Part shown: one piece after another, positions 8,182 through 16,573 of the stretch
How the letters are laid out: every line of letters starts with the position of its first letter
Position numbering within the stretch: position 1 is the stretch's first letter
DNA from: JAIBJN01 sp963811635
Lineage (GTDB): Bacteria > Actinomycetota > Thermoleophilia > Gaiellales > Gaiellaceae
Direction of reading: 5' to 3'
NCBI GenBank assembly: GCA_963811635.1
Contig: CAWESB010000007.1
Location: 1-64,000 of the forward strand
DNA: 64,000 nucleotides
Notes under the pieces: generated by a model
The model's database searches: none
Told to the model about the DNA's origin: nothing
Seen by the model: only the letters and a program-made list of their open reading frames with translations
Translations under genes and position numbers: made by a program

Positions 8182-8507
8182 TAGAGGTCCTGCGAGAGCT
8201 GGAGGCGGTTGCCGTCGAGATCGAAGACGTCGAGGAGCCGGATCGTCCCGGGGATCTCGAGCACCGTCCCGACCTGCACGCCCTGCTCGCGCAGCCGCTC
8301 CGCCTCGGCCTTCACGTCGGCGACGTCGAGCGTCAGGACCGCCTCCCCCTGTTCGGGATCGCCCTCGGCGATCGCCACCTCGGCGTTCCCGCGCGTGAGG
8401 CGCGCCCAGCGGTCTTCCTCGTCGACGTAGGCCTCGTCGAAGCCGAGTTTCTGGCAGTAGAACGTCCGCGCCGCTTCGAGATCCCTGACGCGGTACCAGA
8501 TGCTCAC
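8181..8507 (-). CDS. Glyoxalase/VOC-superfamily protein
   Basis: A 108-residue protein from GTG 8507 with GGAGG upstream. It has the VOC betaalphabetabetabeta pattern: WYRVRDLEAARTFYCQKLGF at the start and IRLLDVFDLDGNRLQL near the end, where a glutamate or other metal ligand normally sits. Members include methylmalonyl-CoA epimerases, dioxygenases and resistance proteins. It is 10 bases downstream of E2 and overlaps the cupin, so it is likely part of the same transcript, but a role in 2-oxoacid oxidation is only an inference. Confidence 0.8.
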   Translation of the reverse strand: MSIWYRVRDLEAARTFYCQKLGFDEAYVDEEDRWARLTRGNAEVAIAEGDPEQGEAVLTLDVADVKAEAERLREQGVQVGTVLEIPGTIRLLDVFDLDGNRLQLSQDL

Positions 8508-8517
8508 GGCGCCCTCC

Positions 8518-9792
8518 TTAGAGGGCGAGGCCCGGCTCTTCGAGGAACTGCTTGACCGTGCGCAGGAACTCGGACGCCGTCGCCCCGTCCACGGTGCGGT
8601 GATCGCAGCTGAGCGTCAGCTCGAGCACCGGCCGCGCGGCGAGCTCGCCCTCGCGCACGACGGCGCGCTCCTCGATCGCTCCGACCGCGAGGATCGCGGC
8701 CTGCGGCGGGTTGAGGACGGCGACGAAGCGCTCGACGCCGTACATGCCGAGGTTCGAGATCGTGAACGTGCCGCCCTCGAGGTCGTCCTGCCGAAGCCTG
8801 CCGTCGCGCGTGCGCGCGACGAGGTCGGCGCGCTCGTTCGCGAGCTGGGGGATCGTCTTCGTCTCGCAGTTCCGCAGCACAGGCACGACGAGCCCGTTGG
8901 GGATGGCGACCGCGATGCCGACGTTCGCGGTCGGGATCAGGTGGACCTCGTCGCCGGCGAAGAGCGCGTTGACGGCGCGGTGGCGCATGAGCGCGACCGC
9001 GCAGACCTTCGTGAGGATGTCGGAGTAGGTGGGCTTCGCGTCGCCCTCGCCCATGCGCGCGACGAGGCCCTCGCGGAGCCGGATCGCCGCCGTCATGTCG
9101 GCCGTCATCGCGATCTGGAAGACGGGCGCCTGCCACGCCTCGGTCATGCGGCGGGCGATCGCCTTGCGCATGCCGGTGAGCGGGACGACCTCGACCTCAC
9201 CGGAGGGCGGCGCGGCTGCTGCCGCAGCGGGGGCGGCGGCGGTCGGCGCGCCCGCCTTCTCGGCGCGCTCGACGTCCTCGGCAACGATGCGGCCCTCGGG
9301 GCCGGTGCCGGTGAGCGCGGCCAGGTCGATGCCCCGTTCGCGCGCGATCCGCCGCGCGAGCGGCGAGGCCTTGACGCGGCCGCCGTTCGCAGCCGCAGCG
9401 GGCGCGGGCGCCTCGACCGCCGGTTCCTCGGGCTCCGGCTCCTCGGCCTTCGGCTCCTCGACCTTGGGCGCCTCCGCGGGCGCGCGCTCCTCGGCCTTCG
9501 GCTCCTCGGCCTTGGGCGCCTCCGCGGGCGCGGGCTCCTCGGCGACCTCCTCGCCCTTCTCGCCGATGACGGCGATCGCCGTCCCGACCTCGATCTCCTC
9601 CCCCTCGCCGGCGAGGATCTTCAGGAGGACGCCCGAGGCCTCGGCCTCGACCTCCTGCGTGGCCTTCTCCGTGTCGAGCTCGTACAGAACCTCGCCCTTC
9701 TCGACGGTGTCGCCCTCGGCCTTCAACCAACGCACGATCGTGCCGGACTCCATGCCCTGGCCGAGCCGCGGAAGCGTGACCTGGCTGGACAT
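8518..9792 (-). CDS. Dihydrolipoamide acyltransferase (E2) of a 2-oxoacid dehydrogenase
   Basis: A 424-residue E2 with, in order, a lipoyl domain (residues 1 to 75, lipoylated Lys in DTEKATQ), a long Ala/Pro/Glu/Lys linker with near-identical repeats (about 85 to 135), a peripheral-subunit-binding domain (KASPLARRIARERGIDL to GPEGRIVAEDV, about 145 to 180) and a C-terminal acyltransferase domain ending with the catalytic CDHRTVDGA motif. It transfers the acyl group from lipoate to CoA and forms the complex core. It follows E1beta by seven bases. The type of 2-oxoacid (pyruvate, acetoin or branched-chain) is not decided by the sequence alone. Confidence 0.95.
   Translation of the reverse strand: MSSQVTLPRLGQGMESGTIVRWLKAEGDTVEKGEVLYELDTEKATQEVEAEASGVLLKILAGEGEEIEVGTAIAVIGEKGEEVAEEPAPAEAPKAEEPKAEERAPAEAPKVEEPKAEEPEPEEPAVEAPAPAAAANGGRVKASPLARRIARERGIDLAALTGTGPEGRIVAEDVERAEKAGAPTAAAPAAAAAAPPSGEVEVVPLTGMRKAIARRMTEAWQAPVFQIAMTADMTAAIRLREGLVARMGEGDAKPTYSDILTKVCAVALMRHRAVNALFAGDEVHLIPTANVGIAVAIPNGLVVPVLRNCETKTIPQLANERADLVARTRDGRLRQDDLEGGTFTISNLGMYGVERFVAVLNPPQAAILAVGAIEERAVVREGELAARPVLELTLSCDHRTVDGATASEFLRTVKQFLEEPGLAL
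9438..9533. repeat. Two 48-base tandem repeats in the E2 linker
   Basis: Two almost identical 48-base units (9438-9485 and 9486-9533) encode the Ala/Pro/Glu/Lys linker of E2. They keep the reading frame (16 residues each). Repeats like this are a normal way for flexible linkers to lengthen or shorten and can be collapsed in assembly. Confidence 0.8.
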
Positions 9793-9799
9793 GAACCGG

Positions 9800-10780
9800 T
9801 TATTCCTTGCCTACGGTTCGTCGAACCGCGGCGAGGACGTCCTCGGCGTGCGGGATGACGTACTGCTCCATGACCGGGGCGAACGGGACCGGCGCGAACT
9901 TGGCGCCGACGCGCTCGACGGGCGCGTCGAGGTAGTCGAAGGCGCCGTGCTGGACGACGGCGGCGATCTCCGCGCCGAAACCCATGCGCACGACCGCCTC
10001 GTGGGCGACGACGCAGCGGGTCGTCTTCCGCACGGAGCCGACGATCGCGTCCTCGTCGAGCGGAAGCAGCGTCCGCGGGTCGACAACCTCGACGGAGATC
10101 CCCTCGGACTCCGCCTCCTGGGCGGCCTTCAACGCCTCGTGGACGAGCCGGCCGGTGGCGACGACGGTGACGTCCTCGCCCTCGCGGTGGATCCGGGCCT
10201 TGCCGAGCTCGATGCCGTCGATCTCGTCGGGCACGTCGCCCTTGAGGTTGTAGAGGGTGCGGTGCTCGAAGAAGACGACCGGGTTGTCGTCGTAGATCGA
10301 GCTCCACAGGAGCCCGCGCGCGTCCTCCGGGGTCGAGGCGAAGACGACCTTGATCCCGGGGACGTGGACGAACCACGCCTCGACCTGCTGCGCGTGCTGG
10401 GCGCCCGGCGACCAGCCGGCGCCGCCCTGCGTGCGCAGGGTGACGGGAACCTTGATCTGGCCGCCCGACATGTAGCGGTGCTTCGCGGCCTGCTGGACGA
10501 TCTGCTCCATCGCCAGCGTCATGAAGTCCTGGTACATGATCTCGACGATCGGCCGCATGCCGGAGACGGCCGCGCCGATGCCCGCGCCCACGATCGCCAT
10601 CTCGGAGATCGGCGTGTTCCGGACCCGCTCGGGCCCGAACTCGTCGAGCATCCCCTGCGTGACGCCCATCGAGCCGCCCATCTCCGCAATGTCCTCGCCC
10701 ATGACGAAGACGTCGTCGTCGCGGCGCATCGCCTCGCTCATGGCGTCGCGCACGGCCTCCCGGTACGTCATGGTGGCCAT
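9800..10780 (-). CDS. 2-oxoacid dehydrogenase E1 component, beta subunit
   Basis: A 326-residue transketolase-like beta subunit from ATG 10780, overlapping the alpha-subunit stop (ATGA). Motifs include VFVMGEDIAEMGGSMGVTQG, NTPISEMAIVGAGIGAAVSG, and TVVATGRLVHEALKAA followed by VEVVDPRTLLPLD, all characteristic of PdhB/AcoB/BkdB-type E1beta. With the alpha subunit it uses thiamine diphosphate to decarboxylate a 2-oxoacid and acylate the E2 lipoate. The Glu in GED near residue 28 is the conserved ThDP-activating residue. It is the second gene of the E1alpha-E1beta-E2 operon. Confidence 0.95.
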   Translation of the reverse strand: MATMTYREAVRDAMSEAMRRDDDVFVMGEDIAEMGGSMGVTQGMLDEFGPERVRNTPISEMAIVGAGIGAAVSGMRPIVEIMYQDFMTLAMEQIVQQAAKHRYMSGGQIKVPVTLRTQGGAGWSPGAQHAQQVEAWFVHVPGIKVVFASTPEDARGLLWSSIYDDNPVVFFEHRTLYNLKGDVPDEIDGIELGKARIHREGEDVTVVATGRLVHEALKAAQEAESEGISVEVVDPRTLLPLDEDAIVGSVRKTTRCVVAHEAVVRMGFGAEIAAVVQHGAFDYLDAPVERVGAKFAPVPFAPVMEQYVIPHAEDVLAAVRRTVGKE

Positions 10781-11754
10781 CAGGCGTACACGTTCTTGAG
10801 GGCGTCTTCCGGCTTCGGGTCGGTTCCGTTCTTGGCGAACTCGACGGAGTCCTCGGCGATGCGCGTCGCCTCGCGGTCCATCTCGTCGAACTGCTCGTCC
10901 GCGAGCTCGAGGCGGGCGCGCAGGAGCTCGATCGGGTCTCGCGCCTTCCGCAGCTCGAGGATCTCCTCCTTGGGCCGGTAGACCTGGGGATCGCCGACGT
11001 AGTGGCCGGAGAGCCGAACGCAGTCGGCGACGACGAAGACCGGCCCCTTGCCGTCCCGCGCGTGCTTCAGCGCCCTCCTCGCGGTCTCGTAGACCGCCTC
11101 GACGTCCTGGCCGTCGACGGTCATCGAGGCCATGTCGTACGCCTCGGCGCGCTTGCTCATGTCCTCGAGCGGCAGGTGCTGCTTCGCAGGCGTCGACTCC
11201 GCGTAGCGGTTGTGCTCACAGACGAAGATCGCCGGCACCGTCCAGAGCTGCGCGAGGTTCAGCGACTCGTGGAACGTGCCGATGTTCGTCGCGCCGTCGC
11301 CGAGAAAGGCGACGGCGACGCGCGGCTCGCGGCGCAGCTTGAACGCGAGCCCGGCGCCGACGATACCCGGGAGCCCGCCGCCCACGACGGCGTTCGCGCC
11401 GAGGTTCCCGCGCTCGAGATCGTAGAGGTGCATGGAGCCGCCGTACCCGTGGCTGCAGCCCTCGACCTTGCCGTAGAGCTCGGCCATCACCTCGTTCGGG
11501 TGCGTGCCCTTGGCGATCGTGTGCCCGTGCGCGCGATGGGTCGACGCGATTACGTCGCCCTCCTCGAGCGCGCGGCAGACACCGACCGCGACGGCCTCCT
11601 GGCCGATGGCGACATGCAGGAAACCGGGCAGCTCGCCGGCGCGGAACCGCTCCTCCACCTTCTCCTCGAACCGGCGGATGAGCAGCATCTCCCGAAGGAA
11701 CTCCTTCAGGCGCTCGCTGGACACTGCCTGCCCCTTTTCCTCGAGGGTTGCCAC
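10780..11754 (-). CDS. 2-oxoacid dehydrogenase E1 component, alpha subunit
   Basis: A 324-residue protein from GTG 11754. The ThDP/Mg motif is GDGATNIGTFHESLNLAQLW followed by CEHNRYAES, matching the GDGx(20-27)N signature. HRAHGHTIAKG and the acidic C-terminal region fit the PdhA/AcoA-type alpha subunit. It is first in the operon, and the divergent unknown gene starts only about 45 bases away, so the promoters must be compact or overlapping. Acetoin- or pyruvate-type use is likely; branched-chain use cannot be excluded. Confidence 0.95.
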   Translation of the reverse strand: MATLEEKGQAVSSERLKEFLREMLLIRRFEEKVEERFRAGELPGFLHVAIGQEAVAVGVCRALEEGDVIASTHRAHGHTIAKGTHPNEVMAELYGKVEGCSHGYGGSMHLYDLERGNLGANAVVGGGLPGIVGAGLAFKLRREPRVAVAFLGDGATNIGTFHESLNLAQLWTVPAIFVCEHNRYAESTPAKQHLPLEDMSKRAEAYDMASMTVDGQDVEAVYETARRALKHARDGKGPVFVVADCVRLSGHYVGDPQVYRPKEEILELRKARDPIELLRARLELADEQFDEMDREATRIAEDSVEFAKNGTDPKPEDALKNVYA

Positions 11755-11799
11755 GGCGCCGACAAGCTAGCAAAGCGAGGGCAATACAATGGCGTCCCG

Positions 11800-12471
11800 A
11801 TGGCACTCGCAGAACGAGCCGCCGAGATCGTCCGCGGGCTCCCGCGCGACTGGGAGCGCGCCCGCCTCGACCTCACCGTCGAGGAGGCGGACGAGGCCGA
11901 CCGGGCGGCGCTGATCCTCGCACCCGCCACCCCGGGCCGCGCGGGCGCCTCGTTCACGCTCCACGTCCACGACGGCACCAAGGGCCTGGCACCCACCCCG
12001 GAGACCGTCAAGCGCGTCCTCTCGCGCCTCGACGAGGCCGGGATCCGAGGCCGGCTGCGGCTCGCCGCCGCGGAGCGGCCGCCCGCGAAGGCCGCCGCAG
12101 CTGCTGCGGCCGCGCCGGCGGAGGAGCAGGCGACGCTGGCGGCCTCCTGGGACGCGCTCGTGCGGCGGCTGCCGCCCGACTGGAGCGACCTCTACGGCGA
12201 GATCGAGCTCGACTCCTCGGACTTCCTCGACCGCGGCGCCCTGCTGCTCGCGCCGATCAACCCGGCCCGTTCGGGCGCTTCCGCCGGCTTCCGCTTCCGC
12301 GCGGCGCGGTTGAAGGGCTACGGCGTCGCGCCCGTGATGGCGCGGCGCGCGTTCGCCCGCCTCGACGACGAGCGGCTGACCGGTCGCCTTCGCATCCTGC
12401 GCGTCCTCTCCGACACGAACGCTCCGTTCTCACAGGGGCCGGTCTGGCGCGAGGACGGGCGCGCCGTGTGA
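11800..12471 (+). CDS. Unknown protein made of two repeats
   Basis: A 223-residue protein from ATG 11800. It consists of two related halves joined by an Ala/Pro linker (about residues 88 to 108). Both halves share the pattern LPxDW, a DRxALxLAP segment, PxRxGAS, GxAPxxxxR, RLD and GRLR: for example LPRDWERARLDL and ADRAALILAP against LPPDWSDLYGEI and LDRGALLLAP. This is an internal duplication. There are no membrane segments or catalytic motifs. It overlaps the next gene by GTGA, so both are co-translated. I do not recognise the family. Confidence 0.7.
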   Translation: MALAERAAEIVRGLPRDWERARLDLTVEEADEADRAALILAPATPGRAGASFTLHVHDGTKGLAPTPETVKRVLSRLDEAGIRGRLRLAAAERPPAKAAAAAAAAPAEEQATLAASWDALVRRLPPDWSDLYGEIELDSSDFLDRGALLLAPINPARSGASAGFRFRAARLKGYGVAPVMARRAFARLDDERLTGRLRILRVLSDTNAPFSQGPVWREDGRAV

Positions 12472-12803
12472 CGACGGAGGAGCCCGAGCCGCAGGTCTCC
12501 TGGAAGGCGATCGAGCGCAACGCGGCCGTGGTCGGCAACGAGGGTGCCGAGATCGCACGCGTCGTCGAGATCGCCGGCGACCGCGCGGCCGACATCTTCA
12601 GCGGCCTCGTCGTCAAGCTCGGCACGCTGGATACGAAGCGCTTTCTCCCGGCCGAGCATGTCGCTGAGATCAGGCCACAGCGGGTGCGGGTCGATCTGAC
12701 GGCCGAGGAGGTCGGGGATCTGCCGCCCTACGAGGAACCGGTCGTCGAGCGCCTGGCGCCCGAGGGGTTCCTCAGGCGGCTGCGCCGCCGCCTCTCCGGC
12801 TGA
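12468..12803 (+). CDS. PRC-barrel-like protein
   Basis: A 111-residue protein from GTG 12468, overlapping the stop of the two-repeat protein. After a short lead (residues 15 to 75) it reads GAEIARVVEIAGD, then ADIFSGLVVKLG, then KRFLPAEHVAEI and VRVDLT, which fits a PRC-barrel beta-fold with the usual G(x)I.rV...G and ylVPaehI positions. Such domains occur in 16S rRNA maturation factor RimM and in photosynthetic and stress proteins; here it stands alone. The C-terminal basic tail overlaps the convergent DUF218 gene by 32 bases. Assignment is by pattern only. Confidence 0.6.
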   Translation: MTTEEPEPQVSWKAIERNAAVVGNEGAEIARVVEIAGDRAADIFSGLVVKLGTLDTKRFLPAEHVAEIRPQRVRVDLTAEEVGDLPPYEEPVVERLAPEGFLRRLRRRLSG

Positions 12804-13278
12804 CCCGGCGCGCCCGCCGGAGCTGGAGCGGGACGAGCGGGAAGACGACGACCTCTCGCGCGTAGTTCTTCGGGGAGCCGGGCGTCGGCGCGCCGACGAC
12901 GGTCACGGGCACGTCGGGGAGCAGCGAGCGGAAGAGCACCCCCGTGCGGGCTCGGTGCCAGGACGACGTCACGACCACGACCTCCTCGACGCCCAGGTCC
13001 CGCGCGTGCGCGGCGGCGTTGGCCGCGTTCTCCGCGGTGATGCGCGCGTCGGGATCGCTGATGAGGACGTCGGCCGGCCCCGACCAGGCCTGTTGCATGA
13101 GCTCGGCCTCCGCTGGCCTGTCGCGGCGGCGCGACCAGCCCGAGAGCAACACGGCATCGCCGTCCTCGACCAGGCCGGCCGCGTGCTCGAGCCTGGCGGC
13201 GCAGATCGGGTGGAGCCCGTCGCCGCGACCCGCGGAGTAGCCGAGGACGACGAGCAGCCTACGCGCGGAGCTCGGCAC
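12772..13278 (-). CDS. DUF218/YdcF-like protein
   Basis: A 168-residue protein read from GTG 13278, overlapping the end of pheT by about 20 bases. It starts with LLVVLGYSAGRGDGLHP, has SGWSRRR, then DPDARITAENAANAAAHARDLG and VVVVTSSWHRARTGVLFRS, which match the YdcF/SanA (DUF218) core (conserved Ser/Gly loop, the E-N pair and S..H.xR). Members bind SAM-like or polyprenol-linked ligands and are linked to envelope functions; the reaction is unproven. There is no N-terminal membrane helix. It is translationally coupled to pheT. Confidence 0.8.
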   Translation of the reverse strand: MPSSARRLLVVLGYSAGRGDGLHPICAARLEHAAGLVEDGDAVLLSGWSRRRDRPAEAELMQQAWSGPADVLISDPDARITAENAANAAAHARDLGVEEVVVVTSSWHRARTGVLFRSLLPDVPVTVVGAPTPGSPKNYAREVVVFPLVPLQLRRARRVSRRGGGAAA

Positions 13279-15553
13279 CGAACTTCTCCGCGAGCGCGTC
13301 GACGATCCGCTCACGGATCGCGCGGGCGTCCTCGTCGGAGAGCGTCCGCTCCGGCGATTGGAAGGACACATGCAGCGCCACGGACTTCTTCCCCTCCGGG
13401 ATCGGCTCGCCTCGGTAGACGTCGAAGATCGCCACATCGCGGAGCTCGGCGCCCGCGGCCTCGCGGCCGGCGGCGACGAGATCGCCGGCGAGGACGTCCT
13501 CGGGGACGACGAAGGCGAGGTCCTGGTGGACGGCGGGGTAGCTGACGACGTCCTCGTACTCGACGCGCTCGGGCACCTGGGCGAAGAGCGTGTCCAGGTC
13601 GAGCTCGAACACGCCCCAGGAGCCCTCGAGCAACGCCGGGTGCAGCTCGCCGACCCAGCCGGCCTCGAGCGCCGCGGCCTTGCCCGGATGCAGGAACGGC
13701 CGCTGCGTCCGCTCCAGCCGCAGCTCGATCCCCAGCGCCTCGTGGAGGGCCTCGACCCCGCCCTTCGCGCGCAGGTAGCCGCCCTGGGCGATCGCGCCGA
13801 CGCGCCAGCGCTCGTCCGGGAGCTGCTCGCCGCTCGGGAGGTAGACGCGCGCGAGCTCGAAGAGCGCGATCTCCTCGTTCCCGACCGCGACGTTGTGCGC
13901 GGCCGCGGCGACGAGACCGTCCAGGAGCGTCGTGCGCAGGACGCCGTGCTCGGAGGTCAGCGGCACCGGCAGGCGCAGCGCCTCCGGGTCGGGGTCGCGC
14001 GCGACCAGGCTCAGCGTGTACGCCTCGAAGAACCCCGCGCCGACGAGCACGTCCTCGACCAGCCGGCGCAGGCGCTGGCTCTGCGAGAGGCGCCCGGACA
14101 TCGCGCTCCGGAGTGGCAGGGTGAAGGGGATCTTCTCCAGGCCGTGGACGCGCGCGACCTCCTCGACGAGGTCGATCTCGCGCGTGACATCGCGCATTCG
14201 CCAGGTCGGCACGTGGACGTCCCAACCCGGCACGACATCGAAGCCGAGGCTCTCGAGGATGTCCTTCTGCTCCTGCTCCTCGATCTCGATCCCGATGATC
14301 CGGTCGGCCCGGCCCGTGCGGTAGTGGGTGACCGGCGGCTCGGGGAGATCGCCCTTGACGTCGGAGTCCCCGACCCACCGAGCGCCTGTGAGCTCGACCA
14401 TGAGCTCCGTCGCGAGCCGGGCCGCGTCGGGCGCGAGGTAAGGATCGACGCCCTTTTCCCACCGGTTCGAGCCCTCGGTGCGAAGCGCGTGGCGCTCCGA
14501 GCTCCAGAGGATCGTGCCCGGCTCGAAGTTGGCAGCCTCGAGGAGCACCGACGTCGTCGACTCGGTCACCTCGGTGTCGAGCCCGCCCATGATCCCGGCA
14601 TAGGCGATCGCGCGCTCGGCGTCCGCGATGACGAGGTCGGCGGGGTCGAGCTTGCGCAGGTTCCCGTCGAGACTCGTGAACTCCTCCCCGGCCCGGGCGC
14701 GGCGAACGACGATCCGGCCCCCGCCGAGCGTCTCGTAGTCGAAGGCGTGCAGCGGGTTCCCGAGCGCGAGCATGACGTAGTTGGTGATGTCGACGACGTT
14801 GGAGATCGGGCGCATCCCGGCCGCGGTCAGACGGGCCTTCAGCCACGGCGGCGACGGGCCGAGCCGGACGTCCCGGAAGCGCCTCCCGATGTAGCGCGGG
14901 CAGCCCTCGAAGTCCTCGACGGTCACGTTCGGATGCTCGTCGCCGGTGAGCTCGGGCTCCTCGCCGGGCACCGGCTGCAGCTCGGCGCGGAAGAGCGCAG
15001 CCACCTCGCGCGCGATGCCGTAGACCGAGAGGCAGTCCGGGCGGTTTCGGGTCAGCTCGATCTCGAGCACCTCCTCCCCGAGCGGGAGCACGTCGCGGAG
15101 CGGCGTCCCCGGGTCGTAGGGCTCGCCGAGCACGAGGATGCCCGCGTGCTCGCCGCTCAGCTCGAGCTCGGACTCGGAGAGGATCATCCCGTCGGAGACC
15201 GTGCCCCGGAGCTTGGCGCGCTCGAGCGTGCGGCCGTCCGGCAGCACCGCGCCGGGCAGCGCGACGGCGACGGTCGCCCCGGCGCCGAAGTTCCAGGCCC
15301 CGCAGACGATCTGGCGCGGCTCGGCCTCGCCGACGTCGACGCTGCAGAGCTGCAGCCGGTCGGCGTTCGGGTGCTTGCCGGCCTCGACGACACGGCCGAC
15401 GAGGTAGCGGCCCTGGTTGCCGTCATCGTCGGCGACGCCGCGATAGGAGATGCGCTCGACCTCGCCGGTGGCAATGGCAAGCCGGTCGGCGATCTCGGCC
15501 GTCGTCGCGTCGACGTCGACGTACTCGCGCAGCCAGGAGACGGGGACCTTCAT
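13259..15553 (-). CDS. pheT: Phenylalanine-tRNA ligase, beta subunit
   Basis: A 764-residue PheT from ATG 15553. The N-terminal EMAP/tRNA-binding domain (GRVVEAGKHPNADRLQLCSVDVG, residues about 45 to 150) is followed by the B3/4 editing domain, the B5 domain (around residue 400 on) and a C-terminal ferredoxin-fold anticodon-binding domain (the last 90 residues, VSYPAVHQDLAFVVPEDV onward). Full length for the family. It lies one base after pheS and overlaps the DUF218 gene, forming pheS-pheT-ydcF-like. It pairs with PheS in the (alphabeta)2 enzyme that charges tRNA-Phe. Confidence 0.97.
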   Translation of the reverse strand: MKVPVSWLREYVDVDATTAEIADRLAIATGEVERISYRGVADDDGNQGRYLVGRVVEAGKHPNADRLQLCSVDVGEAEPRQIVCGAWNFGAGATVAVALPGAVLPDGRTLERAKLRGTVSDGMILSESELELSGEHAGILVLGEPYDPGTPLRDVLPLGEEVLEIELTRNRPDCLSVYGIAREVAALFRAELQPVPGEEPELTGDEHPNVTVEDFEGCPRYIGRRFRDVRLGPSPPWLKARLTAAGMRPISNVVDITNYVMLALGNPLHAFDYETLGGGRIVVRRARAGEEFTSLDGNLRKLDPADLVIADAERAIAYAGIMGGLDTEVTESTTSVLLEAANFEPGTILWSSERHALRTEGSNRWEKGVDPYLAPDAARLATELMVELTGARWVGDSDVKGDLPEPPVTHYRTGRADRIIGIEIEEQEQKDILESLGFDVVPGWDVHVPTWRMRDVTREIDLVEEVARVHGLEKIPFTLPLRSAMSGRLSQSQRLRRLVEDVLVGAGFFEAYTLSLVARDPDPEALRLPVPLTSEHGVLRTTLLDGLVAAAAHNVAVGNEEIALFELARVYLPSGEQLPDERWRVGAIAQGGYLRAKGGVEALHEALGIELRLERTQRPFLHPGKAAALEAGWVGELHPALLEGSWGVFELDLDTLFAQVPERVEYEDVVSYPAVHQDLAFVVPEDVLAGDLVAAGREAAGAELRDVAIFDVYRGEPIPEGKKSVALHVSFQSPERTLSDEDARAIRERIVDALAEKFGAELRA

Positions 15554-15554
15554 C

Positions 15555-16550
15555 TCAGAACTGCCGCAGCACTCGGAGGTCGTTCTCCCAGAGAAGGCCG
15601 AGGGCGGGAAGGCCGTGGCGGAGCATGGCGACGCGCTCCAGCCCCATTCCGAAGGCGAAGCCCGACCAGTCCTCGGGGTCGAGACCGACGAACTCGAAGA
15701 GCGCGGGCTCGACCATGCCCGAGCCCGCGATCTCGATCCATCCCGAGTACCGGCAGACCGGACAGCCGGCGCCGTCGCAGAGGAAGCAGCTGACGTCGGG
15801 CTCGAGCGACGGCTCCGTGAATGGGAAGTCGTGCGTGCGGAAGCGCATCTCGCGCTCCTCGCCGAAGAGGGCGCGCATCATGTGCAGCAGCGTCCCCTTG
15901 AGGTCGGCCATGGTGATGCCGCGATCGATGGCCAGGCCCTCGATCTGATGGAAGATCGGCGTGTGCGTGGCGTCGGGTGTGTCCCGGCGGTAGACGCGAC
16001 CGAGCGAGACCATGTAGATCGGCGGAGGCTGCGACTCCATCACGCGGATCTGCGACGGGGACGTCTCCGTGCGGAAGAGGACGTCGCCGTTCAGGAAGAC
16101 CGACTGCCGAGGGGACCGCGTCGGATGGTCGGCCGGGAAGTTGAGCGCGTCGAAGTTGTAGTGCGTCGTCTCGACCTCGCGGCCGTCGACGACCTGGTAG
16201 CCGAGTCCGAGGAAGATGTCCTCCACCTCGCGCCGGATCTGGGTGATCAGGTGCAGGTGGCCGCGCTGCTTTCGCTCGCCCGGCAGTGTGATGTCCATGA
16301 CCTCGTCGGTGAGCCTCCGGTCGAGGTCGGCGCGCTCCAGCTCGGCCTGGCGCTCGGCCACCGCGTCCTCGAGGCCCTCGCGCAGGGTGTTGAGGACGCT
16401 GCCGGTCTCCGCGTCGCGAACCTCGCGGAGCGCCTGCTTCAGCTCGCTCTTCCGCCCGAGGTAGCGGACGCGGGCCTCATCGAGGTCAGCAAGGGTCGAA
16501 GCGCCCGCAATCGCGCTTCGCGCCTCGCTTTCCACGGCCTTGGGGTCCAT
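15555..16550 (-). CDS. pheS: Phenylalanine-tRNA ligase, alpha subunit
   Basis: A 331-residue PheS from ATG 16550. It has the N-terminal coiled-coil arm (residues 1 to 85) and the class II catalytic core: motif 2 around TPSQIRVMES with the dispersed TDATHTPIFHQIEGL segment, and motif 3 in AFGMGLERVAMLRHG. Residue contacts such as FHQIEG support phenylalanine/ATP binding. Only 23 bases separate it from the divergent methyltransferase gene, so its promoter must lie inside or across that gene. Upstream in many genomes is rplT/trmH; here the RNA island intervenes. Confidence 0.97.
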   Translation of the reverse strand: MDPKAVESEARSAIAGASTLADLDEARVRYLGRKSELKQALREVRDAETGSVLNTLREGLEDAVAERQAELERADLDRRLTDEVMDITLPGERKQRGHLHLITQIRREVEDIFLGLGYQVVDGREVETTHYNFDALNFPADHPTRSPRQSVFLNGDVLFRTETSPSQIRVMESQPPPIYMVSLGRVYRRDTPDATHTPIFHQIEGLAIDRGITMADLKGTLLHMMRALFGEEREMRFRTHDFPFTEPSLEPDVSCFLCDGAGCPVCRYSGWIEIAGSGMVEPALFEFVGLDPEDWSGFAFGMGLERVAMLRHGLPALGLLWENDLRVLRQF

Positions 16551-16573
16551 CGGCGGAGCGTATCATCGGGTCC

